From Fictibacillus enclensis (GTDB lineage: Bacteria; Bacillota; Bacilli; Bacillales; Fictibacillaceae), in the NCBI RefSeq assembly GCF_001457035.1, contig NZ_KQ758618.1, positions 868,001 through 932,000 on the forward strand: a stretch of DNA of 64,000 nt. The letters run 5' to 3'. The position numbers and the translations under genes are program-made. The notes under the pieces are model-generated. The model ran no database searches. It saw nothing but the letters and a program-made list of their open reading frames with translations, and was not told the origin of the DNA. Below are positions 56,201 through 64,000 of the stretch, piece after piece (position 1 is the stretch's first letter; each line of letters opens with the position of its first letter).

Positions 56201-56227
56201 ATCCTCTTCTTTGAAGAGGATTTTTAT
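56201..56227 (+). terminator. Second hairpin downstream of csbD
   Basis: ATCCTCTTC (56201-56209), TTT, GAAGAGGAT (56213-56221), TTTTTAT. A back-up terminator. The rest of the gap to 56361 is AT-rich with TTGACA at about 56303 as a possible -35 for the esterase gene. Confidence 0.88.
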
Positions 56228-56361
56228 ATGAAGAAATGCCCAAGCTTGCTGGACATTCTTCCTACAAAAGATCTCTTTTTCTATATTTGCATTTACTTAA
56301 ATTGACAAAATTATATAAATATTCAAAGATTAAGTATCTTTAATAATTGGGAGGTTGTTCC

Positions 56362-57669
56362 ATGTATCGTCCGTGGTTTAAAAGGTTTGCTGCATTCTTC
56401 CTTGCCCTCTTAATCTTCCCAGCGCTGCACACACATGCAGAGGGACAGGAGCGTTTAAAAGTTGTTTCTGATATTGCCTTATCTGAAAGACTGCATGAAA
56501 TTGTTCTGGACAGTCCGGCTCTGGGAAAACAGACTCCTCTGCGCGTGCTCCTGCCACAAGGTTACGATGAACATTCAAAGGAAAAGTACCCCGTGCTTTA
56601 CATGCTTCACGGCTGCTGCGGTGATTATAAATCCTGGACCGTTGCAGGGGATATTGAAAATATGACAAAGGACTTGCCTCTCGTGATCGTGATGCCTGAT
56701 GCGGGCAGAGGCGGAAGCTATTCCAACTGGTACAATAATGGAGCTTATGGAAAGCCGGAGTGGGAGACCTATCATATCAATGAACTCATTCCCTGGGTTG
56801 AGCACTCCTACCGGGTGAAACATACAAGAGAGGGACGAGCCATTGCTGGGTTGTCCATGGGAGGGTTCGGTTCCTTGTCATATGCAGCCAGACATCCGGA
56901 TTTGTTTCTGGCTGCCGCTTCTTTTTCAGGCGTGGTGAATACAAATTTAGATCCCGACTTCCTGGACAAGACGATTTTTCAAAATCAGGAAAATGTGCCT
57001 CCGGGCACTGTCTGGGGAGATCGTGCGAACCATGAAATCATATGGAGAAGCCACAATCCGTGGGATCTTGCCGAAAATTTAGCAGGTATGGATTTATCGA
57101 TTTATACAGGCACAGGTGAAGCGGGCGGTCCCTTGGACGGCGGTGTAGCCTCCCCGGTTGAAGAGATTTGCTACAGCATGTCCACGAGCATGCACAACCG
57201 GCTGGAAGAGCTCGGCATTCCGCATGATTGGAACAGCTACGGACCCGGTTCTCATACATGGGGATATTGGAAGCGGGATCTTGCGCAAACAATGCCCCGT
57301 TTTATGACGTTGTTTGAGCATCCTCCAAAGGCTCCGCGGCCCTTTTCATATAAATCGGCAGAATCCTCATTTTCCATTTATGGATGGAGAGTCAAAATGA
57401 ACAGAAAAGCAGAAGAGTTTGCTGAAATCAACCAAGTAACAAAAGCAGGATTTTTAATAACTGGTTCAGGAACCGCGGAAATTAAGACAGCATCCTGGTA
57501 TCATCCACAAAAACGATACCTCGTTAAAATGCATGGTAAAGGAAATCATAAGACAATGATCTTAAAGCCGGATCATAACGGAAAACTAAAGTTCAATGTA
57601 AAGCTTTCAGTTAATCCATTAAAGGAAGAACAAAACACAATTGCGGTCATGATTCGAAAGCTAGACTAA
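56362..57669 (+). CDS. Secreted alpha/beta-hydrolase esterase
   Basis: 435 residues. Signal peptide YRPWFKRFAAFFLALLIFPA with cleavage near HTHA. The esterase D/antigen-85-like domain (about 40-320) has LYMLHGCCGDYKSW, nucleophile GLSMGGFGSLSYAARHP (Ser about 168) and GPGSHTWGYWKRDL with the catalytic His. The C-terminal part (about 335-435, IYGWRVKMNRKAEEFAEI ... VNPLKEEQNTI) looks like a beta-sandwich add-on. Such enzymes act on acyl esters or glycan esters outside the cell; the substrate is unknown. GGGAGG precedes ATG 56362. Confidence 0.85.
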   Translation: MYRPWFKRFAAFFLALLIFPALHTHAEGQERLKVVSDIALSERLHEIVLDSPALGKQTPLRVLLPQGYDEHSKEKYPVLYMLHGCCGDYKSWTVAGDIENMTKDLPLVIVMPDAGRGGSYSNWYNNGAYGKPEWETYHINELIPWVEHSYRVKHTREGRAIAGLSMGGFGSLSYAARHPDLFLAAASFSGVVNTNLDPDFLDKTIFQNQENVPPGTVWGDRANHEIIWRSHNPWDLAENLAGMDLSIYTGTGEAGGPLDGGVASPVEEICYSMSTSMHNRLEELGIPHDWNSYGPGSHTWGYWKRDLAQTMPRFMTLFEHPPKAPRPFSYKSAESSFSIYGWRVKMNRKAEEFAEINQVTKAGFLITGSGTAEIKTASWYHPQKRYLVKMHGKGNHKTMILKPDHNGKLKFNVKLSVNPLKEEQNTIAVMIRKLD

Positions 57670-57670
57670 A

Positions 57671-57707
57671 AAAAAACCGCCCTCTTTTCAAAAGAAGAGG
57701 GCGGTTT
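57671..57707 (-). terminator. Terminator of narK (minus strand)
   Basis: AAACCGCCCTCTT pairs with AAGAGGGCGGTTT; on the minus strand it is followed by a run of nine T. The plus strand has only GTATG after the stem, so it serves mainly narK but could also end the esterase transcript. Confidence 0.9.
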
Positions 57708-57717
57708 GTATGTGCAC

Positions 57718-58923
57718 TTATAATTTTATGGAGCTTTTCTGAAGAGCCCATGTCTTCTTCCAGGCGTTTTGTGCGACCATTAAAAGAACGAAGGCACAAC
57801 CGCCAATCAATGAATATACAATGAAACCGGAAGCATAAGCGCCTGAAAGTTCCTTCAGTGAGCCAAGGATAATTGGAACAAAGAAACCGCCAACCCCGCC
57901 TGCAGCCCCTACAATTCCGGTAATCACTCCAATCTCGTTTTTAAACCGTTGAGGCACCAATTGAAAGACGGCACCATTACCCATGCCAAGGCAGGACATG
58001 CCGGCAAATAGCAAAAAGGTGGCTAATGAAAGGGAAGGAAGCTGGCTGACACCGAGCATACACAACGTCACGCCAATCAACAAATAACTCAAAAGCCGGA
58101 CCCCTCCGATCCGGTCGGCGATCATGCCGCCAATCGGACGGACAATGCTGCCCGCTGCGACACACAATGTAACAAAATTACCGGCTGAAACGCTTGACAA
58201 GTGATATTGATCAACGAAAAAAATACTTAAAAAACTGGTCAAGCCTACAAATCCGCCAAAGGTAACACAATAAAGAAGGCAAAAATACCAGGTATCTTTT
58301 ACTTTGAGCACGTTTAAATAATCTTTGACCGGCTTAGCAGCAGGCTGAGAGGGAGCATCTTTGGTTATGAAAAGATATAAAACCAGCGTGCACAGCAGTG
58401 GAATGAGTGCGATGCCCATGACTCCGTTCCAACCATAGTGTTCGGCAAGCCTTGGACCAAAAAGTGTGGCAAGCAGTGTTCCGCTGTTTCCGGCTCCTGC
58501 AATGCCCATTGCCACCCCTTGAAGGTGCGGAGGGTACCAGCGGCTTGCCATTGGCAAAGCGGCGGAAAAGCTCGCTCCCGCTACACCAAGCAAGAGGCCA
58601 ATTCCATACAGTTCGGCAATATGTGTTCCCGATAACCAACCCCATAAAAGAGGAATGGTGGTTACCAGCATTCCTCCAACGGCGGTCTTCCTGGGGCCGA
58701 TTCGATCGGTGAGTACACCAAACAGAAGTCTGAATAACGATCCGCTCAAAATAGGGATAGCGACAATCAGCCCTTTTTGCGAAGGGGAAAGCCCAAAATC
58801 CTTTGTAATATAGACGCCCAGAGCACCAAGGAGCACCCAGATCATAAAGCTTACATCAAAATACAAAAAGGAACCTAACAGTGATGGGGCATGTCCGTGA
58901 CTTCTTAACTCTTTTAGTCTCAT
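57718..58923 (-). CDS. narK: Nitrate transporter, NNP family (NarK/NasA)
   Basis: 401 residues, about 12 helices of the MFS nitrate/nitrite porter family. Nitrate signature [21 protein letters not shown] (about 146-165) and the second motif [16 protein letters not shown] (about 341-356); MFS motif [12 protein letters not shown] at about 73-84. Divergent from the assimilatory nitrite/nitrate reductase genes, so NasA-type uptake for assimilation is likely. The TnrA box lies between the two. Confidence 0.92.
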   Translation of the reverse strand: MRLKELRSHGHAPSLLGSFLYFDVSFMIWVLLGALGVYITKDFGLSPSQKGLIVAIPILSGSLFRLLFGVLTDRIGPRKTAVGGMLVTTIPLLWGWLSGTHIAELYGIGLLLGVAGASFSAALPMASRWYPPHLQGVAMGIAGAGNSGTLLATLFGPRLAEHYGWNGVMGIALIPLLCTLVLYLFITKDAPSQPAAKPVKDYLNVLKVKDTWYFCLLYCVTFGGFVGLTSFLSIFFVDQYHLSSVSAGNFVTLCVAAGSIVRPIGGMIADRIGGVRLLSYLLIGVTLCMLGVSQLPSLSLATFLLFAGMSCLGMGNGAVFQLVPQRFKNEIGVITGIVGAAGGVGGFFVPIILGSLKELSGAYASGFIVYSLIGGCAFVLLMVAQNAWKKTWALQKSSIKL

Positions 58924-59049
58924 TCATCTCTCTCCATTCCTGATTTTTCTTTTTAGTCTACGGTTCTTTTTTCTGCTTTGCTTTGTTAATGGAAGAAAAG
59001 GTAACAAACTTTTTTAACTAATAAAATATTCCAGGCAGAGAAAAAAGTA

Positions 59050-59066
59050 TGTCAGTTTTTCTTACA
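59050..59066 (+). promoter_or_regulatory. TnrA box between narK and nasD
   Basis: TGTCAGTTTTTCTTACA matches the TnrA consensus TGTNANAWWWTMTNACA at 16 of 17 positions. TnrA activates nitrate assimilation genes in Bacillus when nitrogen is limiting. The box is palindromic and lies 127 bp from narK and 80 bp from nasD, so it could serve either or both. A separate TTTGTTA/TAACAAA inverted repeat (58982-59008) lies nearer narK. Confidence 0.82.
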
Positions 59067-59145
59067 TACAATGAGAAATGATTCCAGTGGTTGTGGTACC
59101 TTTTTAAAAAAGAGAGATAGGATATTGACTAAACAGGAGGCTACC

Positions 59146-61554
59146 ATGGAAAAAAAGAAGCTTGTGCTTGTAGGCAATGGCATGGCCGGAGTTCGCTGCA
59201 TCGAGGAAATCTTGAAAATGAACGCGGAAGCATTTGATATTACCATTTTTGGAAGTGAGCCGCATCCGAACTATAATCGAATCCTTTTATCTACTGTTCT
59301 TCAAGGTGATACTTCCATTCAGGATATTACCCTTAATGACCGGGCGTGGTATGAGAAGAATAACATCACGCTATATACAGGAGAAACGGTCACCAGCATT
59401 GATTCAGATCGGAAAAGCGTCCATACCGATCTTGGAAGGGAAGTCGAATATGACCGATTGATACTGGCAACGGGATCAGAACCATTTATGCTGCCGGTTC
59501 CTGGTGCTGATAAAGAGGGAGTCACGGCTTTCCGTGATATAAAAGACTGTGAAACCATGATCGATGCTGCACAGAATTACAAAAAAGCGGTAGTCATTGG
59601 CGGAGGGCTGTTAGGATTAGAGGCGGCACGGGGGCTGATCAATCTCGGAATGCAAGTGGATGTGGTCCATCTTGGCAACCAGTTGATGGACCGTCAGCTC
59701 GACGGAACAGCTGCTGCTCTTTTGAAAAAAGAGCTGGAGCAGCAAGGGATGACCTTTTTAATGGAAAAACAAACAACGGAAATTATAGGAGATATGCGGG
59801 CAGAAGGTGTCAGGTTCAGTGATGGGTCGGTGGCAAATGCTGATTTGGTGGTGATGGCTGTCGGCATCCGGCCGAATGTGCAGCTTGCCAAAAACAGTGG
59901 GATAGCCGTGAACAGAGGAATTCTCGTCAACGATTATCTGGAGACAGAAGTACCGGACATTTATGCAGTGGGAGAATGCGCGGAACACCGTGAAATGGTT
60001 TACGGACTTGTCGCACCGCTATACGCACAAGGGAAAATTTTAGCAGAACGTATTACAGAAACGGGATCAAACAAATATGAAGGATCTGTAATTTCCACAC
60101 AATTAAAAGTATCGGGTGTTGATGTGTTTTCTGCCGGCCACTTTATGGAGGATGAACACACAAAATCAGTGAAAATTTTTGATGAAGTGGAGGGTGTATA
60201 CAAAAAGATCGTCTTTCAGGATAACCGCGTGATTGGTGCGGTGATGTTCGGCGAAATTCAGGATGGCCAGCGGCTGTTTAAAATGATACTTGAAAAACAG
60301 GATGTTTCCGGTATTCCGAAAATTGCAGTACTGGCAACGCCTGAGGAAGAAGCTTCAGAAAGTGCTGTTGCCTCGATGCCTGAGAATGAAGTTGTCTGCG
60401 GATGCAACGGGGTAACCAAAGGGGCCATTTGCGATGCCATTGTGAATCAGGGACTAACCTCATTGGACGAAGTAAGAGATTGCACCAACGCTTCCCGTTC
60501 CTGCGGGGGATGCAAACCGGTCGTTTCGGAGCTGCTGGAATACACATTGGGAGATGATTTCAAGTATATCGAACAAAAAGAAGCGATCTGCAGCTGTACC
60601 AGTCTTAGCAGGGAAGAAGTGCTTGAAGAAATTAAAAGCAAAAATCTGAAGTTTGTGAAGGAAGTTATGCATGTTCTGGACTGGAAGGAAAAGGAGGGCT
60701 GTTCCAAATGCCGTCCTGCCCTTAACTATTATTTGGGGATGATGAATCCCCAGCATGAAGATGAAGCAGCTTCCAAATTTGTGAATGAGCGGATGCACGC
60801 AAATATTCAAAAAGACGGGACGTATTCCGTGGTGCCCAGAATGTATGGAGGTGTGACCACCGCAGAAGACCTGCGAAAGATCGCTAACGTCGCGGAAGCT
60901 TATAATGTTCCGATGATTAAATTGACCGGCGGCCAACGGATTGATCTCTTGGGCATTAAAAAGGAGGATCTGCCAAACGTCTGGGCAGAACTGGATATGC
61001 CGTCAGGCTATGCGTATGGAAAGACCCTTCGAACGGTGAAAACCTGTGTGGGAGAACAATTTTGCCGTTTTGGGACACAGGATTCCACCAGTTTGGGGAT
61101 TGAACTGGAGAAAAAATTTGAACGGCTCAACACTCCGCACAAGGTGAAAATGAGTGTATCTGCATGTCCGCGGAATTGCGCCGAGTCGGGAATCAAGGAT
61201 TTTGGAATCGTGGGAGTGGATGGCGGTTTCGAGCTGTATGTAGGAGGGAACGGAGGTACCCACCTGAGAGCCGGTGATTTGCTTTGCACCGTCCAAACGA
61301 AAGAAGAAGTCGTGATGATGGCCGCCGCCTTTATACAGTATTACAGAGAAACCGCCCATTATCTGGAGCGTACGTCAAAATGGATTGAACGAATGGGTCT
61401 TGAACATGTCAGGGAAGTCCTTTTTGACGAAGACAGCCGCTCCCAATTGGTCGGGCGGATTGAAGAAGCTCTTTCCTACACGAAGGAGCCGTGGAAAGAA
61501 ATTATTAAAAATAAGGAAACCAAAGAGAAATTGTTTGAAAGCCTGAGTGTTTAA
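59146..61554 (+). CDS. nasD: Assimilatory nitrite reductase large subunit
   Basis: Reduces nitrite to ammonia with NADH. 802 residues (B. subtilis NasD 805). Order: FAD/NAD(P)-binding pyridine nucleotide domain (KLVLVGNGMAGVRCIEE, GGGLLGLEAARGL, about 150), two BFD-type [2Fe-2S] segments (CGCNGVTKGAICDAI and CGGCKP, about 424-478; CSCTSLSREEV ... CSKCRP), then the siroheme/[4Fe-4S] domain with TCVGEQFCRFG (about 630) and ACPRNCAESG (about 673). ATG 59146 follows AACAGGAGG. First gene of nasD-nasE-nasC. Confidence 0.95.
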   Translation: MEKKKLVLVGNGMAGVRCIEEILKMNAEAFDITIFGSEPHPNYNRILLSTVLQGDTSIQDITLNDRAWYEKNNITLYTGETVTSIDSDRKSVHTDLGREVEYDRLILATGSEPFMLPVPGADKEGVTAFRDIKDCETMIDAAQNYKKAVVIGGGLLGLEAARGLINLGMQVDVVHLGNQLMDRQLDGTAAALLKKELEQQGMTFLMEKQTTEIIGDMRAEGVRFSDGSVANADLVVMAVGIRPNVQLAKNSGIAVNRGILVNDYLETEVPDIYAVGECAEHREMVYGLVAPLYAQGKILAERITETGSNKYEGSVISTQLKVSGVDVFSAGHFMEDEHTKSVKIFDEVEGVYKKIVFQDNRVIGAVMFGEIQDGQRLFKMILEKQDVSGIPKIAVLATPEEEASESAVASMPENEVVCGCNGVTKGAICDAIVNQGLTSLDEVRDCTNASRSCGGCKPVVSELLEYTLGDDFKYIEQKEAICSCTSLSREEVLEEIKSKNLKFVKEVMHVLDWKEKEGCSKCRPALNYYLGMMNPQHEDEAASKFVNERMHANIQKDGTYSVVPRMYGGVTTAEDLRKIANVAEAYNVPMIKLTGGQRIDLLGIKKEDLPNVWAELDMPSGYAYGKTLRTVKTCVGEQFCRFGTQDSTSLGIELEKKFERLNTPHKVKMSVSACPRNCAESGIKDFGIVGVDGGFELYVGGNGGTHLRAGDLLCTVQTKEEVVMMAAAFIQYYRETAHYLERTSKWIERMGLEHVREVLFDEDSRSQLVGRIEEALSYTKEPWKEIIKNKETKEKLFESLSV

Positions 61555-61577
61555 TAGATCAAAGGGAGGACAAACAA

Positions 61578-61883
61578 ATGAACCGGATTGAAGTGGCCAA
61601 GCTGAGCAAATTACCTGAAAAACTGGGGATGTCATTAAAAGTGGGAGAGCATGATATTGCTCTTTTCAAGCTTTCCAACGGAAAAATCAAAGCGGTGGAA
61701 AATCGCTGTCCGCATAAAGGGGGAGTACTTGCTCAGGGAATGGTAAGCGGAGAGTATGTATTCTGCCCGATGCATGACTGGAAGATTTGCACTAATAGTG
61801 GAGAGGCACAAGGGCCGGATACAGGCTGTGTGAAAACATATAAAGTGGAAGTGCAGGAAGAGAAAGTCTACCTTTGTTTATAA
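61578..61883 (+). CDS. nasE: Nitrite reductase small subunit, Rieske-type
   Basis: 101 residues with a Rieske [2Fe-2S] motif: CPHKG (about 39-43) and FCPMHDWKI (about 59-67), i.e. C-x-H and C-x2-H. Partner of NasD (NirD in E. coli lacks the cluster, NasE-type small subunits often keep it). AAAGGGAGG precedes ATG 61578. Confidence 0.93.
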   Translation: MNRIEVAKLSKLPEKLGMSLKVGEHDIALFKLSNGKIKAVENRCPHKGGVLAQGMVSGEYVFCPMHDWKICTNSGEAQGPDTGCVKTYKVEVQEEKVYLCL

Positions 61884-61918
61884 GCATGAGAGAATAGGAG
61901 GGAGGAAGGTGAGGACAG

Positions 61919-64000
61919 TTGACTGGTAGTTTTCTGGAACATTTTCGCCATCAGCAGCAGGATGCAGAAACAGAAACTGTGATGGATACACAGTGCCCCT
62001 TCTGCAGTGTTCAATGCACTATGCAACTGCTTGAACATCGTACGGGAGACCGGAAAAAATATAAAGTTCTTCCGCTGAAGGATACGGTTTCCGATGGAAG
62101 ACTGTGCATAAAAGGCAGAAATGCTCATCAGCACGCCCTCCATAAAGAACGGATTCTGCATCCGATGAAAAAGGTGAATGGACAATTTGAGGAGATTACA
62201 TGGGAAGAGGCATTGTCTTTTATCATGGAGCAGTTCAGCACGATTCAGGAGCAGGACGGCCTCGATGCTGTCGGAGTGTATGGAGGCGGCTCATTAACTA
62301 ATGAAGAGGCCTACCTGCTTGGAAAGTTTGCCAGAGTGGGATTAAAGACAAAGCATATCGATTATAATGGCCGCTATTGCATGTCGGCGGCTGCCTCCGC
62401 GATGAATGAAGCATTTGGCCTGGACCGTGGGTTAACGAACGAAATGGAAGAGATTCCACTGGCAGAATGCATCATTCTTGCAGGAACCAACATTGCCGAA
62501 TGCCAGCCGACCCTTCTTCCTTATTTTCGAAAAGCGAAGGACAATGGTGCATTTATCATCGCTATTGATCCAAGAGAAACCTTAACCACCAAATTGGCTG
62601 ATCTCCATTTAAAAGTAAAACCGGGCATGGATGCTGCTCTGGTTAATGGCGTGTTAAAAGTAATCCTTGACCGCAATCTCCATGATGAGCGGTTTATACA
62701 GGAGCGAACGGAAGGTTTTGATGAAGTGTTAGAACACCTCTCTGGTGTTGACCTGGATGCTATCGCTGATTTAACAGGTCTTTCCCGTCAAATCATTGAG
62801 TACACGGCGGTAACATTCGCTTCCGTTTCCCGTGCTATGGTCTTTACAGCCAGAGGGGTCGAGCAGCAAACACACGGTCATGATACCGTCAGAAACTTTA
62901 TTAATCTGGTTCTGGCCACCGGGAATATGGGTAAGCCTGGAGCAGGCTATGGAGCTGTCACCGGCCAAGGGAACGGACAAGGCGGCAGGGAGCATGGCCA
63001 AAAAGCAGACCAGCTGCCCGGATACCGGAGTATAGAAAACCCGGAACACAGGAACTATATTGCCGATCTGTGGGGTATTCCTGAAAAGGAGTTGCCAGGA
63101 AAGGGGGTTTCTGCCTATGAAATGATGGAAAAGATGGCGGATGGCGAAATTAAGGCATTATTCATCATGGGTTCCAACCCACTGATTTCCACCCCAAATG
63201 CCACACTTGCGGCTCAAGCGCTTAAGCGGCTTAAATGTCTGGTGGTGGTCGATATGTTTGTATCAGAAACAGGCATGCTCGCTGACCTGTTGCTTCCAAG
63301 TTCTTCGTATTTGGAAGATGAAGGGACATTAACCAATCTGGAAGGCAGGGTGACGTTAAGAAGAGCGGCCCGAAGCTGCCCGGGTGAGGTGAGACATGAC
63401 TGGCAAATCCTGTGTGATGTGGCAAGGGTATTGGGGAAAGAAGCCTATTTTTCCTACACCAAAGCAGAAGATATCTTCAATGAACTGAGGCTGGCGAGCA
63501 AAGGAGGAAAAGCGGACTATTTCGGGATCACTTATTCACGGCTGAAGGAGGAACGAATTTACTGGCCATGCCCTAAAGAGGGACATAATGGAGAGGGAAG
63601 GCTGTTCAGTGAAACGTTTGCCCGGCCAAATGGCAAAGCGAAGATGCTTCCTGTCATCAACCATGTGCCAAAGGAGCGAACGTCAGAGAGTTATCCTCTT
63701 CATTTGACGACGGGAAGGGTGATGAGCCACTATCTGTCCGGCTCACAAACCAGAAGGAGCCCGGCTCTTTCTGCCCGCCAAATTGAAAGCTTTGTCAAAA
63801 TCCATCCGAAAACAGCCAATGCATTTGGCATAAAAGATGGGACCATGGTCTACGTGGATTCTTCAAGAGGAAGAATGAAAGCCAGGGGCGCGTATGATGA
63901 TTCGATACGGGAAGATACCTTGTTTATCCCGTTTCACTGGGGCGGAGAACAGAATGTGAACAACGTTACATACCAGGGGCTTGACCCTGTCTGCAAGATG
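61919..64000 (+). CDS. nasC: Assimilatory nitrate reductase catalytic subunit (partial)
   Basis: Open from TTG 61919 to the end of the window (694 codons, no stop). Starts MTGSFLEHFRHQQQ, then the [4Fe-4S] motif TQCPFCSVQC ... CIKGRNAHQHAL (Cys at about 28, 31, 35, 61), the bis-MGD molybdopterin domains (ATGNMGKPGAGYGAVTGQ, MGSNPLISTPNA) and the C-terminal MGD-binding barrel region (LTTGRVMSHYLSGSQT). Closest to B. subtilis NasC (710 residues), so only the end is missing. TTG is chosen from GGAGGGAGGAAGG upstream. The electron donor subunit NasB is not encoded upstream; it could follow or be absent. Confidence 0.93.
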   Translation, partial: MTGSFLEHFRHQQQDAETETVMDTQCPFCSVQCTMQLLEHRTGDRKKYKVLPLKDTVSDGRLCIKGRNAHQHALHKERILHPMKKVNGQFEEITWEEALSFIMEQFSTIQEQDGLDAVGVYGGGSLTNEEAYLLGKFARVGLKTKHIDYNGRYCMSAAASAMNEAFGLDRGLTNEMEEIPLAECIILAGTNIAECQPTLLPYFRKAKDNGAFIIAIDPRETLTTKLADLHLKVKPGMDAALVNGVLKVILDRNLHDERFIQERTEGFDEVLEHLSGVDLDAIADLTGLSRQIIEYTAVTFASVSRAMVFTARGVEQQTHGHDTVRNFINLVLATGNMGKPGAGYGAVTGQGNGQGGREHGQKADQLPGYRSIENPEHRNYIADLWGIPEKELPGKGVSAYEMMEKMADGEIKALFIMGSNPLISTPNATLAAQALKRLKCLVVVDMFVSETGMLADLLLPSSSYLEDEGTLTNLEGRVTLRRAARSCPGEVRHDWQILCDVARVLGKEAYFSYTKAEDIFNELRLASKGGKADYFGITYSRLKEERIYWPCPKEGHNGEGRLFSETFARPNGKAKMLPVINHVPKERTSESYPLHLTTGRVMSHYLSGSQTRRSPALSARQIESFVKIHPKTANAFGIKDGTMVYVDSSRGRMKARGAYDDSIREDTLFIPFHWGGEQNVNNVTYQGLDPVCKM

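Overview
The window is a contiguous piece of chromosome from an endospore-forming member of the Bacillaceae. Low-to-moderate GC, many TTG/GTG starts with strong AGGAGG-type Shine-Dalgarno sites, sporulation genes (safA, coxA, a CotS-like kinase gene, spoVB, an rsfA-family gene), T-box leaders and gene order very close to the Bacillus subtilis nadB-yrhC region all point there. The species cannot be named from the sequence. Apart from a small-ORF cluster at 53.4-54.3 kb there is no sign of mobile elements, phage, CRISPR, rRNA or tRNA genes.

Layout. 0-2 kb: end of nadB, then nadC and nadA (NAD synthesis). 2-6 kb: spore morphogenesis genes safA (with a large Gln/Gly/Met/Tyr repeat tail), a CotS/YsxE-like gene and coxA. 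6-19 kb: ruvAB, queA-tgt-yajC, membrane proteins, spoVB, comN, separate secD and secF genes, recJ and apt. 19-29 kb: rel, dtd, a tiny HTH-like gene, a T-box-controlled hisS-aspS operon, 6S RNA, tcdA, an rsfA-family gene and rarA. 29-41 kb: a YczE-like membrane gene, cymR, yrvO-mnmA, yrrB, recD2, small genes, yrrI, T-box-controlled alaS. 41-48 kb: ireB(yrzL)-ruvX-yrzB, mltG, yrrM, udk, greA, pbpI, yrrS. 48-52 kb: yrrT-mtnN-luxS-mccA-mccB, yrhC. 52-56 kb: menA, the yrzI-type small-ORF cluster, a Cys-rich small protein, TPM/LemA pair, csbD. 56-64 kb: a secreted esterase, then nitrate assimilation (narK/nasA divergent from nasD-nasE-nasC, the last cut by the window end).

How genes work together. 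CymR (29.9 kb) is the known repressor of the homocysteine-to-cysteine operon that lies at 48-52 kb, and a CymR-like element sits just after the -10 of that operon. luxS lies inside the operon, so the route S-adenosylhomocysteine to ribosylhomocysteine to homocysteine to cystathionine to cysteine is encoded in one unit. yrvO with mnmA makes the sulfur relay for tRNA 2-thiouridine. YajC, SecD and SecF are accessory Sec translocon parts. A near-consensus TnrA box lies between the divergent nitrate genes.

Most interesting points: (1) a duplicated module of 19-codon and 49-codon ORFs related to the B. subtilis yrzI operon, with the conserved Glu-Lys codon pair associated there with Rae1 cleavage, preceded by a promoter, a 34-codon ORF and two homologous terminators in an attenuator-like layout; (2) a perfect 13-bp inverted repeat that flanks the recJ -10 element and covers its ribosome binding site; (3) SecD and SecF as separate overlapping genes rather than a fusion; (4) a GACAC (Asp/His) specifier in the hisS-aspS T-box. 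All functions are inferred by reading the sequence; no searches were run.
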